Of a stretch of 39,543 nucleotides of DNA, positions 20,872 to 29,034 are shown piece by piece (positions within the stretch are counted from its first letter, which is position 1; every line of letters begins with the position of its first letter). The notes beneath the pieces were generated by a model. It was given only the letters and a program-made list of their open reading frames with translations, made no database searches and was not told the DNA's origin. This DNA comes from Sandaracinaceae bacterium (GTDB lineage: Bacteria; Myxococcota_A; Polyangia; Polyangiales; Sandaracinaceae), in the NCBI GenBank assembly GCA_019694315.1, contig JAIBCE010000032.1, positions 1-39,543 of the forward strand, read 5' to 3'. The position numbers and the translations under genes were made by a program.

Positions 20872-21506
20872 GGCCGAGGAAGCTGCGGCGAGTGCGACGT
20901 CGGCAGCTCGTGCGGCCGAGACGGCCAGTGCATGGTCGAGGACCCGCCGGGCCCGCGAGCGGAGCTTGCTCGGCCGATTGGGCGTGGCTCACCTCCGACT
21001 GTAGGGGAGGATGCACCCCCGACTGTAGGGGAGGATGCACCCCCGACTGCTCGGGGGGCCGAAACTGCGGGGACAATGGCTGTGGCGGAAGCTGCGGCAG
21101 TTGCGCGGGCACCGAGACCTGCTCGGCCAGTGGGGTGTGCGTGCCTGCCGGGCCGGACTGCTCTCTCGAGCGAGCGACGTATGTGCTCTATCGAGACCCG
21201 ACGGACCCTTCGTGGCGTGATGGAGATATCAACTTCTGTAGCGCCACCATCACCCACACCCGCGCGACGGGTGAGGTGGCGACCATGTGGTTGACCCTCA
21301 GCCCCGCGGACCCCGACGAAGGAGTGTCGGTCTCGTTCGCCCAGAGCTGCGTCCCCAACGCACGGATCGAGTTGCGCTGCTCGATGGCCGGTGGCGTAGA
21401 CTGCACCCAGACGATCGATGCGAGGTCTCCAGAGAGCACCTTCAACATCCGCATCTCGGCCGAGTACACGGATGCAACGCGTCGAGCATGTGTGGTGGTC
21501 TACTGA
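20872..21506 (+). pseudogene. Remnant of a Cys-rich secreted protein, 5'-truncated and frameshifted
   Basis: Two Cys-rich segments of one module type lie in different frames. In one frame, from about 20884, it reads CGECDVGSSCGRDGQC and then MVEDPPGP. In the next frame, from about 20955 to the stop at 21504-21506, it continues with SGACSADWAW, two DCRGGCTP repeats, CGDNGCGGSCGSC and a 120-residue beta-rich domain. A one-base indel near 20950-20960 would rejoin them. Even when joined there is no start codon or signal peptide, because the frame runs back into the DUF2330 gene. It probably descends from a Cys-rich lipoprotein. AT-richer codons (TAT, GAT, TGT) set the 3' part apart from its neighbours. 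A GTG at 20892 could in theory start a short protein, but no signal peptide would result. Confidence 0.6.
20997..21048 (+). repeat. 24-bp tandem repeat, two full units plus part
   Basis: Units begin at 20997 and 21021, with a diverged third starting at 21045. Each encodes the octapeptide DCRGGCTP in the downstream frame of the Cys-rich remnant. The period is a multiple of three, so the array expanded while that frame was coding. Confidence 0.8.
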
Positions 21507-21518
21507 TCGAGGGGTGCG

Positions 21519-22040
21519 ATGAGCCAGCTCCGTCGAAATCTGCTCGTCACTGGCGCGTTCGTCGGCCTCGGCATGAGCCTCGGACTCGGCGTTTCGGGTC
21601 GAGCCCGCGCGTCCGAGTATCAGAGCAACTGGCGATGGTGTCGCCGCTGCCAAGCGCTCTTCTGGGGTGGACGCGGCGGTGGCCTGTGTCGCATGGGCGG
21701 CCCGCACGATGGGAGCGCCAGCGCGAACTACATCGTCGCGACCTCGGAGCGGGCACCGGGGCAGCCGGGGTGGCGCTGGTGCCACCACTGCCATTCGCTC
21801 TATCTCCCCGTCGGGGACACGCGCGGGGTCTGCGTCCATGGTGGCGAGCACGGCATCGAGAGCAGCGCGAGCTACCGCCTCTCTGCCGGAGCGGACGCGC
21901 CCGGGCAGCACCCCTGGCGGTGGTGCCGAGTCTGCCAGTGCCTCTTCTACGCGGGCTCGAGCGCCGTGGCCCCCTGTGCGGGAGGCAGCGTGCACGACCC
22001 CAGCCAGAGCGGTGACTACGGTCTGCTGTCCATCGATTGA
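21519..22040 (+). CDS. Secreted protein of three CxxC-C-H repeat modules
   Basis: 173 residues. The leader has a twin-arginine start (LRRNLLV) and a hydrophobic core, with likely cleavage after GRARA (residue 31), so export by Tat is possible. The mature protein is three tandem modules of about 47 residues starting at Trp38, Trp85 and Trp133. Each reads WRWC, two residues, C, then L-F/Y, a Gly-rich loop with a third Cys, then GG or GS before His, ending in a Tyr. The Cys/His sets are C41, C44, C57, H63; C88, C91, C105, H111; and C136, C139, C153, H159. The equal C-to-H spacing suggests a metal site. Similar WRWC repeats occur in secreted actinobacterial proteins. The function is unknown. GAGGGG at 21509-21514 is the ribosome binding site. 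Confidence 0.85.
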   Translation: MSQLRRNLLVTGAFVGLGMSLGLGVSGRARASEYQSNWRWCRRCQALFWGGRGGGLCRMGGPHDGSASANYIVATSERAPGQPGWRWCHHCHSLYLPVGDTRGVCVHGGEHGIESSASYRLSAGADAPGQHPWRWCRVCQCLFYAGSSAVAPCAGGSVHDPSQSGDYGLLSID

Positions 22041-22094
22041 ACCGCCAAGGGCGAATCCGATCGAACTTCCGAACCGACGTACTACGCCTGGGCC

Positions 22095-23018
22095 ATGAGC
22101 GACGTCCACGCCGAGATCCGCGCCCTCGTCACCTCCGAGCCGATCGTGCTCTTCATGAAGGGCACGCGCGCGCAGCCGCAGTGCGGCTTCTCGGCCCGCG
22201 TGGTCGACGTGCTCGACGAGCTCGTCGCCGACTACGTCACGCGCGACGTGATGAGCGATCCGGCGCTCCGCGAGGGCATCAAGACCTTCTCCGACTGGCC
22301 CACCCTGCCGCAGCTCTACGTGCAGGGAAAGCTCGTGGGCGGGGCCGACATCGTCACCGAGATGCACGCGTCCGGCGAGCTCGCGGCGCTCATCCGCGCG
22401 GCGGTCCCCGACGCGAGCGCGCCGGGCGACGTCCAGCCCGAGATCCTCGTCAGCGAGGCCGCGATCCAGGCCTTCTCGCGCTTCGCGGAGACGACCAAGC
22501 CCGAGGTGAGGCTCGCGATCGATCGCGACTTCGACGTGGTGCTCGAGCTCGAGGAGCCTCGGCCGGGCGACCTCGTGATCGATCTGGGCGGCCTCTTGCT
22601 CTCGATGGATCGCCGCACCGCGCAGCGCGCCAACGGCGTGACGATCGACTTCGTCGAGAAGGCCAACGGCTTCAAGATCGACAACCCCAACAAGCCCGCG
22701 ACCGTGCGGCCGCTCTCCGTCGAGGACTATGCGGCGATGCGCCAGAGCGGAAAGCCCCACCTCCTGCTCGACGTGCGCACCCCCGCGGAGCGCGAGATCG
22801 CGCGGATCGAGGGCTCCGAGCTCCTCGACGACGAGATGATGGAGCGCCTGATGGAGCTCGAGCGCACCACGCCGATCGTGTGCCAGTGCCACCACGGCGT
22901 GCGCTCTCAGAACGCCGCGCAGCAGCTCGTCGCGATCGGCTTCCGCGAGGTCTACAACCTGAGCGGCGGCATCGCGGCGTGGAGCCAGCGCGTCGACCCG
23001 AAGGTGCCCGCGTACTGA
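22095..23018 (+). CDS. Monothiol glutaredoxin / A-type-like / rhodanese fusion protein
   Basis: 307 residues in three parts. Residues 1-105 are a Grx4-type monothiol glutaredoxin with the CGFS site (Cys30) and WPTLPQLYV plus GGADIV for glutathione binding. Residues about 115-200 resemble the IscA/HesB A-type Fe-S carrier fold (ILVSEAAI, VTIDF, then GFKIDNPN) but stop before the usual CGC and lack its cysteines. Residues 206-307 are a rhodanese domain with the sulfur-accepting loop CHHGVRS (Cys265) and NLSGGIAAW. It is cytoplasmic, with a probable role in Fe-S cluster or sulfur trafficking. The gene is monocistronic. A hairpin GCCCGG-GAT-CCGGGC follows the stop at 23025-23039. Confidence 0.92.
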   Translation: MSDVHAEIRALVTSEPIVLFMKGTRAQPQCGFSARVVDVLDELVADYVTRDVMSDPALREGIKTFSDWPTLPQLYVQGKLVGGADIVTEMHASGELAALIRAAVPDASAPGDVQPEILVSEAAIQAFSRFAETTKPEVRLAIDRDFDVVLELEEPRPGDLVIDLGGLLLSMDRRTAQRANGVTIDFVEKANGFKIDNPNKPATVRPLSVEDYAAMRQSGKPHLLLDVRTPAEREIARIEGSELLDDEMMERLMELERTTPIVCQCHHGVRSQNAAQQLVAIGFREVYNLSGGIAAWSQRVDPKVPAY

Positions 23019-23024
23019 TCGGGC

Positions 23025-23039
23025 GCCCGGGATCCGGGC
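23025..23039 (+). terminator. Possible terminator hairpin
   Basis: A perfect 6-bp GC hairpin (GCCCGG, loop GAT, CCGGGC) begins 7 nt after the stop of the glutaredoxin fusion gene. There is no T-run, so any termination would be weak or factor-dependent. Confidence 0.3.
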
Positions 23040-23166
23040 CAGAGCGGCAGATCCCGCTCGACAGCGTAGCGGGCACCGCGCGTGTCCCTCGCCGAGCCCC
23101 TCGCAGGGCGGGTGGGCTGGGCTTTCCGAGGGGCACGCGGGCGAGTACGCTGCACAGCCAGCGTCG

Positions 23167-25020
23167 ATGCACCACGCCGGGCACCAAGCCGGAAACTACG
23201 TCCTCCTCGAGCGGATCGGGATGGGCGGCATGGCCGAGGTGTTCCGCGCCGCGAGCCGCGGCGTGGAGGGCTTCGAGCGACCGGTCGCCATCAAGCGCAT
23301 CCTGCCGAACCTCGCCGCCGACGAGGACTTCGTGAAGATGTTCGTCGACGAGGCGAAGATCGCGGTGCAGCTGCAGCACCCGAACATCGTGGAGATCTTC
23401 GATCTGGCGCGGGCCGGTGACGATCTGTTCATCGCGATGGAGTACGTGCACGGCAAGGATCTCCGCGCGATCCTCGACAAGGTGCAGGGCCCCGACGGCC
23501 GCAGCGGCCGCATCCCGGTCGAGCTCGCGGTGCACGTCACCGCTCGCATCTGCGACGCCCTGCACCACGCACACTTCGCGCACGGACCCTCCGGGCAGCC
23601 GCTCGGGATCATCCACCGCGACGTGTCGCCGCAGAACGTGATCGTGAGCTTCGACGGTGAAGTGAAGGTCACCGACTTCGGCCTGGCGAAGGCCGCCGGG
23701 CGCGCCGTGCAGACGCAGGCCGGTGTGGTGAAGGGCAAGCTCGCGTACATGTCGCCCGAGCAGCTGCGCGGGCAGCCCATCGATCAGCGCAGCGACGTGT
23801 ACGGCGTGGGCATCCTGCTCTGGGAGATGCTCACGGGTGTGCGGCTCTTCCTCGGCAAGAACGACCAGGAGACGCTGCGCCGCGTCTACCACGCACAGAT
23901 CCCGCCGCCGCGCTCGGTGCGGCCCGAGCTCCACCCCGAGCTCGAGGCGATCACGCTGCGAGCGCTCGCGAAAGAGGTCGCCGATCGCTACGCGAGCGCG
24001 GAGGAGATGCAGGAAGATCTCACGTCGTTCCTCTACGGCGTGGGCCCGTCCATCAGCACACCGGGCGTGAGCGCGTACATGCGCCAGCTCTTTCCGCAGG
24101 CCGAGCCGGTCCCTCAGCCCTCGTCGCATCCGCCTGCCGCGGTGGCGCCTGCGCGCATCACGGCGCGCGGCCTCGCGCGCATCGAAGGCCGACGCCAGCC
24201 CGCGCCGCCGGTGGAGCAGAGCGAGCCCTCGATCACCAACGTGCCTCCGCGCCGGCGCGAGGCCGCGTCCTCGCCGCTCCGGCCAGGCAGCGTCTCGCAG
24301 CACGCCGAGGGCTCCCCCAGCCGGCCGCCGATCTCGCTCGACGATCTCGAGGATCTCGTCGAGGAGGTGCCCGAGAGCCGCCCCGCGGGGCGGGTGACTC
24401 GCGCGATCGCGCCGCCCGCCGACGAGGGCAGCGAGCTCGTGCGCACGGTGCTCCATCGCGCGATCGCGTCATCGACCGCACAGACGCGGCCGCCGCCGGG
24501 CCCCGAGCCGGTCGAGGAGGACACGAACCGCGGCTACCAGCTGCCCCGCGAGAACGAGCCGATCGTGTTCCACCAAGAGGTGTCGATCACCTCGCAGAAC
24601 GAGCCCCGCGTGTTCCGACGCCCCGGCCAGGCGGCCGAGCCGCGCTCCGCGAGCTCCCTCTCGGCGCCGCGGGTTCCGTCGATCGAGTCACTCATCGAGG
24701 AGGCCCTCCACGACGAGGCGCCCGGCCCCACGGCCTCCTTCGGCCAGGCCTACTCGCCCTACCCGAGCGCCGAGGCCCGCACCGCATCGACCGCACAGGC
24801 CTACGCGCCTTATCCCGATCCTCCCTCGGACTACGACGACCTGACCGCCTCGGGCCAGGTCCACCCATCCACCGGCGAGAGCGACGACTTCGGCGACCAC
24901 CCCACGATGATCGGCGACGAGCAAGAGCTCGCGCGACTGGCGGCCTCGCAGAGCTGGGATGGCGAGCTCACGCCACAGCAGCCCCCGCCTCAGCCCCCGG
25001 GCCCGCGGCGTCGTTCGTGA
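23167..25020 (+). CDS. Cytoplasmic Ser/Thr protein kinase (HRDVSPQN type)
   Basis: 617 residues. A full Hanks-type domain occupies about 11-285: GMGGMAEV glycine loop at 18-25, Lys43, HRDVSPQN at 150-157, DFG at 170-172 and SPEQ at 196-199. HRDVSPQN replaces the usual HRDLKPEN and is characteristic of a large myxobacterial kinase group. No transmembrane helix is visible. The C-terminal half (about 315-617) is a disordered Pro/Ser/Glu-rich tail with two short YSPYPSAEARTAS / YAPYPDP-type repeats. It may act as a docking or autophosphorylation region. The gene stands alone, and its substrates cannot be read from context. Confidence 0.93.
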   Translation: MHHAGHQAGNYVLLERIGMGGMAEVFRAASRGVEGFERPVAIKRILPNLAADEDFVKMFVDEAKIAVQLQHPNIVEIFDLARAGDDLFIAMEYVHGKDLRAILDKVQGPDGRSGRIPVELAVHVTARICDALHHAHFAHGPSGQPLGIIHRDVSPQNVIVSFDGEVKVTDFGLAKAAGRAVQTQAGVVKGKLAYMSPEQLRGQPIDQRSDVYGVGILLWEMLTGVRLFLGKNDQETLRRVYHAQIPPPRSVRPELHPELEAITLRALAKEVADRYASAEEMQEDLTSFLYGVGPSISTPGVSAYMRQLFPQAEPVPQPSSHPPAAVAPARITARGLARIEGRRQPAPPVEQSEPSITNVPPRRREAASSPLRPGSVSQHAEGSPSRPPISLDDLEDLVEEVPESRPAGRVTRAIAPPADEGSELVRTVLHRAIASSTAQTRPPPGPEPVEEDTNRGYQLPRENEPIVFHQEVSITSQNEPRVFRRPGQAAEPRSASSLSAPRVPSIESLIEEALHDEAPGPTASFGQAYSPYPSAEARTASTAQAYAPYPDPPSDYDDLTASGQVHPSTGESDDFGDHPTMIGDEQELARLAASQSWDGELTPQQPPPQPPGPRRRS

Positions 25021-25038
25021 GGTCACCGAGCGACCGCG

Positions 25039-25068
25039 TTGACGCCGTTTCGTTCGGGCTCGTACCAT
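25039..25068 (+). promoter_or_regulatory. Sigma-70-type promoter, near-leaderless
   Basis: TTGACG (25039-25044) and TACCAT (25063-25068) are 18 bp apart. The -10 ends 8 nt before the ATG at 25077, so the transcript would begin at or within a few bases of the start codon. Confidence 0.5.
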
Positions 25069-25076
25069 CGCGACCG

Positions 25077-26510
25077 ATGCGCTCGGCTCTCGCTGTCGCC
25101 TGTCTCGTCGGCCTCGGCTCCCTCGCGGGGTCGTCCGTCGCGCGAGCCGACGATCTCGTCCTCATGGACGAGCCCACGACCTACACCGACGTCGTCGATG
25201 CGTTCGACGATCACGACGTCTTCGACGTGAACATCCAGGTCGGCTACCTGCGCCAGTGGGAGCTCGGACGCCTCCAGCGCGAGGTCAACGGCCCGGGCGC
25301 TGCCGACGATCGCTCGCAGTCTCTGCTCGTCGACGTGGGCAACTACGAGCTCCAGCGCAACGGCCTCATGTTCGGCCTGGACGTGGGCATCTTCCGCGAT
25401 CTGGCGGTCTACGCGCGTCTTCCGCTGATCCTCTCGGACGACCGCACCATCACGCCGCGGAGCGGCCTCGATCCCTCGGTCATCGCGGATCGCTCTGGCG
25501 GGGGCGTGGGCGCGCCGCTCTTCGATCTCCCGATGGGCGGCTTCCGCTCCCCGACACGCTCGGGCGTCGACTACATGACCGTCGGCCTCGCGTGGTCGAT
25601 CCTCAACCAGCACCGGCAGCGCTGGGCGCCCACGTGGGTCGTGATGCTCGAGGGGCGCTTCAACCTCGGCGAGCCGATGCGTGCCTGTCAGCAGACCGAC
25701 AGCGGCACGCCTCGCTGTCGCATGGACTACGACGCTGTCTCGAACACCTTCACGACCTCGACGTCGCCCGGTGTCGGTCGCGGCGTCAACGCGCTCCACA
25801 TCGAGACGCGCGCGTCGTTCCGCGAAGGCATGCTCGAGCCGTACGGCGGCCTCATGGCGCAGATCGAGTGGCCCGGCTCGGCCGGCGGCAACTTCCTCCC
25901 GTCGGGCGATCTGCGCGGCTACATCAACCGCCTTCCGCCCATCCAGGGTCGCTTCACGGTGGGCCTCGCGGTGATCCCCTGGGAGGAGCGCCAGCACTTC
26001 CAGCGCTTCACGTTCGACCTGCGCTTCAACGCCGACTACGTGTCCGAGGGCCGCGACTACTCGCCGCTCTTCGACGCGCTCGGCAGCTCACAGAATCCCT
26101 ACCTCACGACGCTCAACTACGAGGGCATCGCCGACGCGGCGAGCGGCGTCGACGGCCTCGCGCGCGTGCAGTTCACCGGCCACACCGACACGCAGTCGCA
26201 CGGCCGCGTGGGCGGGCAGATCACGCTCGAGATGCAGGCGGCGCAGTACGTGCGCTTCCAGGTCGGCACGCTCTTCATGTACTCGACGCCGTACAACATC
26301 ACGCAGACCGACGCGTGCAATCCGAACGTGCGCGCCGCGGACGTGACCGACATGCGCCTCTACGGCGACTGCCGTCCTTCGACGAGCACGTCGAACGCGT
26401 CGATCATCAACCCCCACCATCGCCCCGTGATCGACATGCCAGGCAACCGCTTCCGCATGGACGGCCTCTGGCAGATCGACCTCTACGCGAACGTCACCGC
26501 GATGTTCTGA
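25077..26510 (+). CDS. Large exported protein, possible outer-membrane beta barrel
   Basis: 477 residues from the ATG at 25077. An in-frame start 60 nt upstream would overlap the kinase gene and spoil the leader. The signal peptide is cleaved after SVARA (about residue 24). The mature protein has many alternating-residue amphipathic strands (VNIQVGYLRQW, LAVYARLPLIL, YMTVGLAWSIL, QYVRFQVGTLFMYS) and ends in a C-terminal aromatic strand (LYANVTAMF). Outer-membrane barrels typically end this way. There is no catalytic motif. I do not recognise the family and the barrel call is structural inference. The stop codon forms part of a hairpin-containing repeat shared with the convergent gap. Confidence 0.85.
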   Translation: MRSALAVACLVGLGSLAGSSVARADDLVLMDEPTTYTDVVDAFDDHDVFDVNIQVGYLRQWELGRLQREVNGPGAADDRSQSLLVDVGNYELQRNGLMFGLDVGIFRDLAVYARLPLILSDDRTITPRSGLDPSVIADRSGGGVGAPLFDLPMGGFRSPTRSGVDYMTVGLAWSILNQHRQRWAPTWVVMLEGRFNLGEPMRACQQTDSGTPRCRMDYDAVSNTFTTSTSPGVGRGVNALHIETRASFREGMLEPYGGLMAQIEWPGSAGGNFLPSGDLRGYINRLPPIQGRFTVGLAVIPWEERQHFQRFTFDLRFNADYVSEGRDYSPLFDALGSSQNPYLTTLNYEGIADAASGVDGLARVQFTGHTDTQSHGRVGGQITLEMQAAQYVRFQVGTLFMYSTPYNITQTDACNPNVRAADVTDMRLYGDCRPSTSTSNASIINPHHRPVIDMPGNRFRMDGLWQIDLYANVTAMF

Positions 26511-26541
26511 GCTTGCCGGGGGGGGGGATTCCCCCGCTCCA
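26508..26541. repeat. Short copy of hairpin-type intergenic element / convergent terminator
   Basis: It starts TGAGCTTGCCGG at the stop codon, matching the motif flanking the 4193-4354 element. It then has a 10-G run, a GGGGG/CCCCC hairpin with loop ATT, and CCCGCTCCA, also present in the first element at 4243-4251. It lies between convergent genes. Confidence 0.4.
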
Positions 26542-26550
26542 CTGGGCGCG

Positions 26551-27210
26551 TCAGCCCCAGAAGCCGAAGCCCAGGCCGAGCATCGCGGTGAGGGCGTGCT
26601 CGGGGCCCGTCGCGTTGCCAGCGGGCGCGCCGCCGAACGGCACGAGCACGCGATACTGCCCGGCGATCGAGATCGTGAAGCCCTCGATGCGGCCGTCGAG
26701 CGAGAGGCCCACGTGGCCGCCGAGCGCGTCGCCCGCCGGCACGGTCGACTCGTTGTGTCGCAGGACGGCCAGCGTCGGGCCCACGGAGAGATCGAGGCCC
26801 ATGCCCGCCCGATCGTCGCCATCGAGGCGGAAGCGGTACACATAGGCAGGCTCGGCCACGAGGCCATCGCCCCAGAGCGTGCCGCCGCTTGCGAGGCGCA
26901 GCTGCACACCGTGACCGCTCCGATGGACCACGCGGAGCTCGCCCGCGATCGCGTAGATGGCGCGGTCGTATCCAGCCGCAGGCGCGAGGAACACGCCCAC
27001 ACCGAAGTACGGACCGAGGAGCTCGATGCGATAGTGCGGTCCGCGCACGGGAAGCGGCTCGCGCGGCGGGATCTCGACCGGCTCGAGGCTCGAGGTCTGT
27101 GCGACGACGATGGACGGCGACACGCTCGCTGCGAGGACGAGGCCGAGCAGACCGACGTGCGCGAGCGAGCAGACGCGACGCGACTCGGTGAGGCGATCGT
27201 GGGCACGCAT
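26551..27210 (-). CDS. Small exported beta-rich (outer-membrane barrel-like) protein
   Basis: 219 residues from the ATG at 27210, chosen because GGAGG at 27216-27220 sits 5 nt upstream. A longer in-frame frame starts at 27291 without support. The leader ends near SIVVA (residue 37). The mature part is Gly-rich amphipathic beta strands (YFGVGVFLAPAAGYD, VQLRLASGGTL, GLDLSVGPTLAV, FTISIAGQYRV). It finishes in LGLGFGFWG, an aromatic-rich end typical of small outer-membrane barrels of about eight strands. No enzyme residues are recognisable. It is divergent from the FG-GAP lipoprotein operon and convergent with the exported protein at 25077. Confidence 0.85.
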   Translation of the reverse strand: MRAHDRLTESRRVCSLAHVGLLGLVLAASVSPSIVVAQTSSLEPVEIPPREPLPVRGPHYRIELLGPYFGVGVFLAPAAGYDRAIYAIAGELRVVHRSGHGVQLRLASGGTLWGDGLVAEPAYVYRFRLDGDDRAGMGLDLSVGPTLAVLRHNESTVPAGDALGGHVGLSLDGRIEGFTISIAGQYRVLVPFGGAPAGNATGPEHALTAMLGLGFGFWG

Positions 27211-27348
27211 GAGGACCTCCGAGCTGCGAGAGAGCGAGTCCCGTGCCAAGGGCGTGACCACGCAGGGCCCCGATTCCAAGGGAATTCGCACGATCTCCCG
27301 CGTGAGGAGCGTGAGCCCTGCACCACACCGTGCCCCGCACGAACGGGC

Positions 27349-27354
27349 TACGAT
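27349..27354 (+). promoter_or_regulatory. Candidate -10 hexamer (leaderless start)
   Basis: TACGAT ends 6 nt before the ATG at 27361, where a transcript would start at the codon itself. No convincing -35 is seen at the proper distance. Confidence 0.35.
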
Positions 27355-27360
27355 CGCGGC

Positions 27361-29034
27361 ATGTCACGCCTCGGAGGCCCGCTCGGGTCACTCGCGCTCT
27401 GCGTCGCGCTCACTGGCTGCGACGGCGCTCCCCCCGCCGACGACACGGGCACGAGCCCCGGCGTCGCCGCCGCGCGGCCCGGCGCGGGCCCGGTCGACGC
27501 GGGCCCGCCGATCGATGCGTTCGTGATGCCGCCGAGCGCGGCGTGCGATCCCGGGCCGAGCCCGAGCACGACGGTGCAGGCGCCAACGTTGCTCGCGACG
27601 CTCACCGATCGCTGGCAGGAGGGCTGGCTCGCCTCGCCCGCGGTCGCCGATCTCGATGGCGACGGCACGAACGAGATCGTGCTCGCGCGCGCGGAGCTGC
27701 TCCTCGTGTTCCACCTCGACGGCAGCATCGTGGGCCGCGTGGAGGTCGACGGACGCATCTGGGCCTCGCCGATCGTCGCCGAGCTGGTGAGCAGCCACCC
27801 GGGCCTCGAGATCGCGTTCGCCGAGCGCGAGAACGTGCACGTGGTCGGCCTCGACGGCGCGGAATTGCCCGGTTTTCCTCACGCGTGGCGCGACGAGCTC
27901 CGCTCGATCGCCGCGGGGGACGTCGACGGCGACGGCGCGCTCGAGCTCGTCGTCGTCACCACGCAGCCGCTCGAGGCCGGTGGGCAGCGCGACATCGTGC
28001 TCGTGCTCGAGACCGACGGCAGCGTGCATCCGGGCTTTCCGCCGAACACGACCGGCGCGGCGGGCTGCGACGACACCTGCGCGGTCACGGGCGGCTACGA
28101 CCAGAACCTGGCGCTCGGCGACGTGACCGGCGACGGCGCGGCGGAGATCTTCGCCACGCAGGACAACGCATACCTCTCGCTCCACGACGGCACCGGCCGC
28201 GCGTTCGACGCCGCGGAGATCTTCGTGGACGTCACGAAGATCCAGGGCGTGCGCTTCCTCCACGACTACGCCGAGGCGCAGCAGGGCTACGCGGAGGACG
28301 AGCTCACCGCGAACCAGGCGCACTTCACGAACAGCGCGCCGGCGATCGCCGATCTCGACGGCGACGGCACGCGCGAGCTCGTGGTGCTCGGCTCGGTGCA
28401 GAACGCGCGACAGACCGATCGCCTGCGCGGCGTGGGCCTCTGGGCCTTCCACCCGGACGGAACACGCCTCGCGGCGTGGACCACACCCTTCCACGCGCCC
28501 GACTACCTCGCGGGCCTCTGGGACTACGCCGACACGAACGTGGTCGCGGCCACGAACCAGGTATCGATCGCCGATCTCTTCCCGGATCGTGCGGGCCCCG
28601 AGCTCGTGTTCGCGGGATTCGACGGACGCATCCACTGCGTGGGCGCCGACGCGAGCGCGATCTGGCAGAGCCCGTACACCACGAGCGATCGCGTGCTCAC
28701 GGGCGGCGTCGCCATCGCGGACCTCTCGCAGGACGGCGTGCCCGAGCTCGTCTTCGCCACGTACTCGCCCGACGCCGATCAGAGCGCGCTCGTGGTGCTC
28801 TCGGCCACGGGCACGGAGCTCCATCGCGTCCCGCTGCCCGCACGCGGCGCGATGGCGGTGCCGACGATCGCCGACGTCGATCGCGATGGTGATCTCGAGA
28901 TCGTGGTGAGCCTCAAGGACGGCGAGGATCGCGTGCGCTCCGCGCTCGTCTACACGGTGCCGGGCTCGGGCACCGCGTGCCTTCCTTGGCCCACGGGCCG
29001 CCGTGACCTCCTTCGCGACGGGCTCGTGCCTTGA
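27361..29034 (+). CDS. FG-GAP/VCBS repeat lipoprotein
   Basis: 557 residues. The lipobox is LTGC at about residue 20, followed by a long Pro/Gly/Ala spacer. At least six FG-GAP blades carry Ca-binding DxDxDG loops: ADLDGDGTNEIV, GDVDGDGALELV, GDVTGDGAAEIF, ADLDGDGTRELV, ADLSQDGVPELV and ADVDRDGDLEIV. This gives an integrin-like seven-bladed propeller on the cell surface or in the periplasm. Such proteins bind calcium and often mediate adhesion; the ligand is unknown. It is the first gene of a plus-strand series. Its stop overlaps the TTG start of the next gene. No ribosome binding site is present, but a TACGAT hexamer lies 6 nt before the ATG. Confidence 0.9.
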   Translation: MSRLGGPLGSLALCVALTGCDGAPPADDTGTSPGVAAARPGAGPVDAGPPIDAFVMPPSAACDPGPSPSTTVQAPTLLATLTDRWQEGWLASPAVADLDGDGTNEIVLARAELLLVFHLDGSIVGRVEVDGRIWASPIVAELVSSHPGLEIAFAERENVHVVGLDGAELPGFPHAWRDELRSIAAGDVDGDGALELVVVTTQPLEAGGQRDIVLVLETDGSVHPGFPPNTTGAAGCDDTCAVTGGYDQNLALGDVTGDGAAEIFATQDNAYLSLHDGTGRAFDAAEIFVDVTKIQGVRFLHDYAEAQQGYAEDELTANQAHFTNSAPAIADLDGDGTRELVVLGSVQNARQTDRLRGVGLWAFHPDGTRLAAWTTPFHAPDYLAGLWDYADTNVVAATNQVSIADLFPDRAGPELVFAGFDGRIHCVGADASAIWQSPYTTSDRVLTGGVAIADLSQDGVPELVFATYSPDADQSALVVLSATGTELHRVPLPARGAMAVPTIADVDRDGDLEIVVSLKDGEDRVRSALVYTVPGSGTACLPWPTGRRDLLRDGLVP

